From Cliona cf. orientalis (lineage: Eukaryota; Porifera; Demospongiae; Clionaida; Clionaidae), in the NCBI GenBank assembly GCA_963930775.1, contig OZ005699.1, forward strand, positions 5,601,501 to 5,665,500: a stretch of 64,000 nt of DNA. The letters run 5' to 3'. The first letter of the stretch is position 1. Each line of letters begins with the position of its first letter. The notes beneath the pieces were generated by a model. That model searched no databases. It had not been told where the DNA came from and saw only the letters and a list, made by a program, of their open reading frames with translations. Position numbers and translations under genes: made by a program. Of this stretch, positions 63,699 to 64,000 are shown piece after piece.

Positions 63699-63860
63699 GT
63701 AAGGGTCGTCTGAGAGAGAAAGTATGTATTTGAAGTATACGTGGCGTAAAGGAACAGTGATCGAGTTAAGTCCTGCCCAGTACATGGTGTAGTTAGGTCT
63801 GTCTGTGTTCACAAGGTACCTTCCTCAGCTACATGTCTGCATGAGCTCTGTTGGTCAGTT
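63699..63860. repeat. Right flank of the BEL element: remainder of the interrupted repeat
   Basis: gtaagggtcgtctgagag matches gtaagggtcatctgagag at 17,189 and continues in parallel for about 100 bp. Confidence 0.7.
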
Positions 63861-63958
63861 GTCAATGCAGTGACAGTGTAAACAGGCAGTGGCTCTCAAG
63901 TGCAAATTCAGTTTAAGTATGTCACAGCGGTTTTCAGTTTATATAGTGAGATAGCCAG

Positions 63959-63961
<3 letters not shown>

Positions 63962-63989
<28 letters not shown>
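63962..63989. repeat. Homopolymer of 28 C
   Basis: Uninterrupted C run near the right window edge; its length is prone to sequencing or assembly error. Confidence 0.9.
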
Positions 63990-64000
63990 ACTCCTAGATC

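Overview
The window is animal (metazoan) DNA, probably from a sponge or another early-branching marine invertebrate. Three things point there: a full BEL/Pao LTR retrotransposon (a metazoan group), a LINE 3' end and many foldback elements, and AT-rich DNA with long non-coding stretches and intronless genes using the ordinary code. The sponge placement is an inference from a resemblance to uncharacterised sponge and cnidarian proteins and was not tested by a search.

From 1 to 54.8 kb the window is a tandem array of one gene family, always on the minus strand. I call the members R1 to R18 from left to right. The encoded proteins are type II single-pass membrane proteins of about 300-390 residues: a short cytoplasmic tail, one transmembrane helix, a coiled-coil-like stalk with N-glycosylation sequons, and a C-terminal ectodomain of about 210 residues with 12 conserved cysteines. 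The ectodomain carries the landmarks CGPGLW, WREY, WSYVAG, LWDGQQCEGTCC and PPWFSVQLPAP. R1 (cut by the window edge), R3, R5, R10, R11, R13 and R16 look usable. R6 is open but rearranged. Psi-R2, psi-R4, psi-R7, psi-R8, psi-R9, psi-R12, psi-R14, psi-R15, psi-R17 and psi-R18 are broken or partial. In one large subclass the tail has two tyrosines exactly 14 residues apart in an ITAM-like arrangement, so the family looks like a rapidly evolving receptor cluster.

The array grew by segmental duplication. A unit of about 6.4 kb at 22.9-29.2 kb is repeated at 32.6-39.0 kb, and parts recur near 41-45 kb and 50-55 kb. A smaller module at 0-2.9 kb is repeated at 4.1-7.8 kb. Members are mosaic: R6 and psi-R18 combine the tail of one subclass with the ectodomain of another. 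Two small inversions are visible, one inside the R6 coding region and one in the promoter-proximal block of R16.

One unrelated gene lies within the array at 15.0-16.1 kb. It encodes a secreted, highly repetitive protein with six histidine/aromatic units (HHFHFHFHW type) separated by acidic linkers, with a good TATA box upstream.

From 56.9 to 63.7 kb there is a BEL/Pao LTR retrotransposon with near-identical LTRs. It is broken by a 686-bp TA-flanked foldback element in gag and by a +1 frame change before the reverse transcriptase. Spacers throughout hold short TA-flanked foldback elements, many beginning CCGTA, plus an interspersed repeat family, one hAT-like foldback element with a preserved empty site, a truncated LINE and a tRNA-like sequence in two copies.
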